Shown here piece after piece: positions 63,321 through 64,000 of a DNA stretch of 64,000 bases; within the stretch, counting starts at the first letter, position 1; each line of letters starts with the position of its first letter. The stretch is from positions 992,001-1,056,000 of the forward strand of contig NZ_CP049919.1 of NCBI RefSeq assembly GCF_015624425.1. Direction: 5' to 3'. The DNA comes from Roseateles sp. DAIF2 (GTDB lineage: Bacteria > Pseudomonadota > Gammaproteobacteria > Burkholderiales > Burkholderiaceae_C). Both the position numbers and the translations under genes were made by a program. The notes under the pieces were generated by a model. That model did no database searches. It was not told the origin of the DNA and worked only from the letters and a program-made list of their open reading frames with translations.

Positions 63321-64000
63321 TGGGGGCACGCCTGGCGATCGGCCTGATCTGGCTGCTGCATTTCCTGCCGCTGGCCTGGCTGGCGGCGCTGGGTCGCGGC
63401 CTGGGCGCGCTGCTGTGGCGGCTGGCCGGCTCGCGCCGCAAGGTCGCGCTGCGCAATCTGGAGCTGTGCTTTCCCGAGAAGAGCGTGACCGAGCGTGAGG
63501 CGCTGGCGCGCGAGCATTTCGGCTGGCTGGGGCGCAGCTTCCTGGAGCGCGGCCTGCTGTGGTTCGCCTCGCCCGAGCGGCTGCAGCGCCTGGTCCATGT
63601 GAAGGGCAATGTGCATTTCGCCGAGCAGAGCGATGCCTCGGTGATGTGGCTGACGCCGCATTTCGTCGGCCTGGAATGGTCCAGCCCGGCGCTGATGCTG
63701 AACCAGAGCAATCCCGGCGTCAGCGTCTACCAGACCCAGAGCAATGCGGTGTTCGACGCGCAGATCCTGGCCGGCCGCTCGCGCTTCGGCCAGAACGCGC
63801 TGTTCGACCGCCAGGAGGGCATTCGCCCGGTGATCCGGCTGATCCGCCAGGGCTACGCCTTCGTCAACCTGCCGGACATGGACTTCGGCGACAAGGACTC
63901 CGCCTTCGTGCCCTTCTTCGGCGTGCCGGCCTGCACCCTGCTGGCGCCGGGGCGCATGGCCTACAGCCTGAAGATGAAGGTGCAGCCGGTCGTGATCACG
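63320..64000 (+). CDS. Lipid A biosynthesis acyltransferase (LpxL/HtrB family, copy 2; 3' end outside window)
   Basis: The frame opens at ATG 63320, overlapping the upstream TGA, and runs to the right edge (227 codons). An N-terminal hydrophobic anchor lies at about 5-33. The catalytic H-x4-E motif is in WLTPHFVGLEWSSP (about 112-125), and the NLPDMDFGDKDSAFVPFFG block follows (about 190-208). The two adjacent genes probably encode sequential late acyltransferases with different chain or position specificity. Confidence 0.92.
   Translation, partial: MGARLAIGLIWLLHFLPLAWLAALGRGLGALLWRLAGSRRKVALRNLELCFPEKSVTEREALAREHFGWLGRSFLERGLLWFASPERLQRLVHVKGNVHFAEQSDASVMWLTPHFVGLEWSSPALMLNQSNPGVSVYQTQSNAVFDAQILAGRSRFGQNALFDRQEGIRPVIRLIRQGYAFVNLPDMDFGDKDSAFVPFFGVPACTLLAPGRMAYSLKMKVQPVVIT

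Overview
The window is very GC-rich chromosomal DNA from a betaproteobacterium. It is most likely a Burkholderiales member of the Roseateles/Mitsuaria/Pelomonas/Rubrivivax type. The evidence is the gene content and order: def-fmt-htpX, pgk-maeB-pyk-fba-purC, purE-purK, tsaB-rimI-udg, ahcY-metF under an SAH riboswitch, and metK divergent from two lpxL-type genes. A PEP-CTERM protein, DUF2917 and PagL-like proteins, dense c-di-GMP genes and GTG starts fit as well. The species assignment is inference; no rRNA or tRNA gene was seen. Coding density is high and no gene-free stretch exceeds about 300 bases.

Layout. 1-6.1 kb: LysM protein (cut by the window edge), peptide deformylase and Met-tRNA formyltransferase, HtpX, two small envelope proteins, AzlCD exporter. 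6.1-14.2 kb: central carbon genes pgk, maeB, pyk and fba. These are interrupted by a truncated solute-binding gene and a winged-helix/ATPase/STAS-like regulator. 14.3-16.5 kb: a Wzz-like membrane protein carrying a degenerate tyrosine-recombinase-like cytoplasmic domain, ended by a 196-bp palindromic element. 16.6-25 kb: purC, purE, purK, a thioredoxin co-chaperone, tRNA t6A enzymes and PBP4. 25-38 kb: rimI, udg, a GGDEF/EAL protein, a MidA-like methyltransferase, cca, a PEP-CTERM protein, GST, a lytic transglycosylase, a 5-FCL and a LysR regulator. 38.3-42.7 kb: a second 5-FCL, then a lower-GC accessory patch. In that patch a HEPN gene is split by an IS256-family element next to a membrane protein of unknown function.

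42.7-51.5 kb: pepQ, ompW, the SAH-riboswitch unit ahcY-tlyA-metF, and a HAD phosphatase with an OmpR/EnvZ-type two-component system. 51.5-64 kb: a DUF3455 lipoprotein, two tandem PagL-like deacylases, an AraC regulator with an aldo/keto reductase, a YcaQ-like glycosylase, two tandem REC-GGDEF proteins, a pseudokinase, metK and two late acyltransferases.

How the genes work together. Methyl-cycle genes (ahcY, metF, metK, and the two 5-FCL enzymes feeding folate) recur across the window, with an SAH riboswitch as the visible control. Lipid A genes (two pagL-like, two lpxL-like) lie in the last 12 kb. The strongest novelty candidates are the Wzz/degenerate-recombinase fusion, the IS-disrupted HEPN plus membrane-protein cassette, the pseudokinase, and two families of short structured repeats. 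One repeat family has three copies here, and a possible fourth end fragment lies at the breakpoint of the truncated solute-binding gene.
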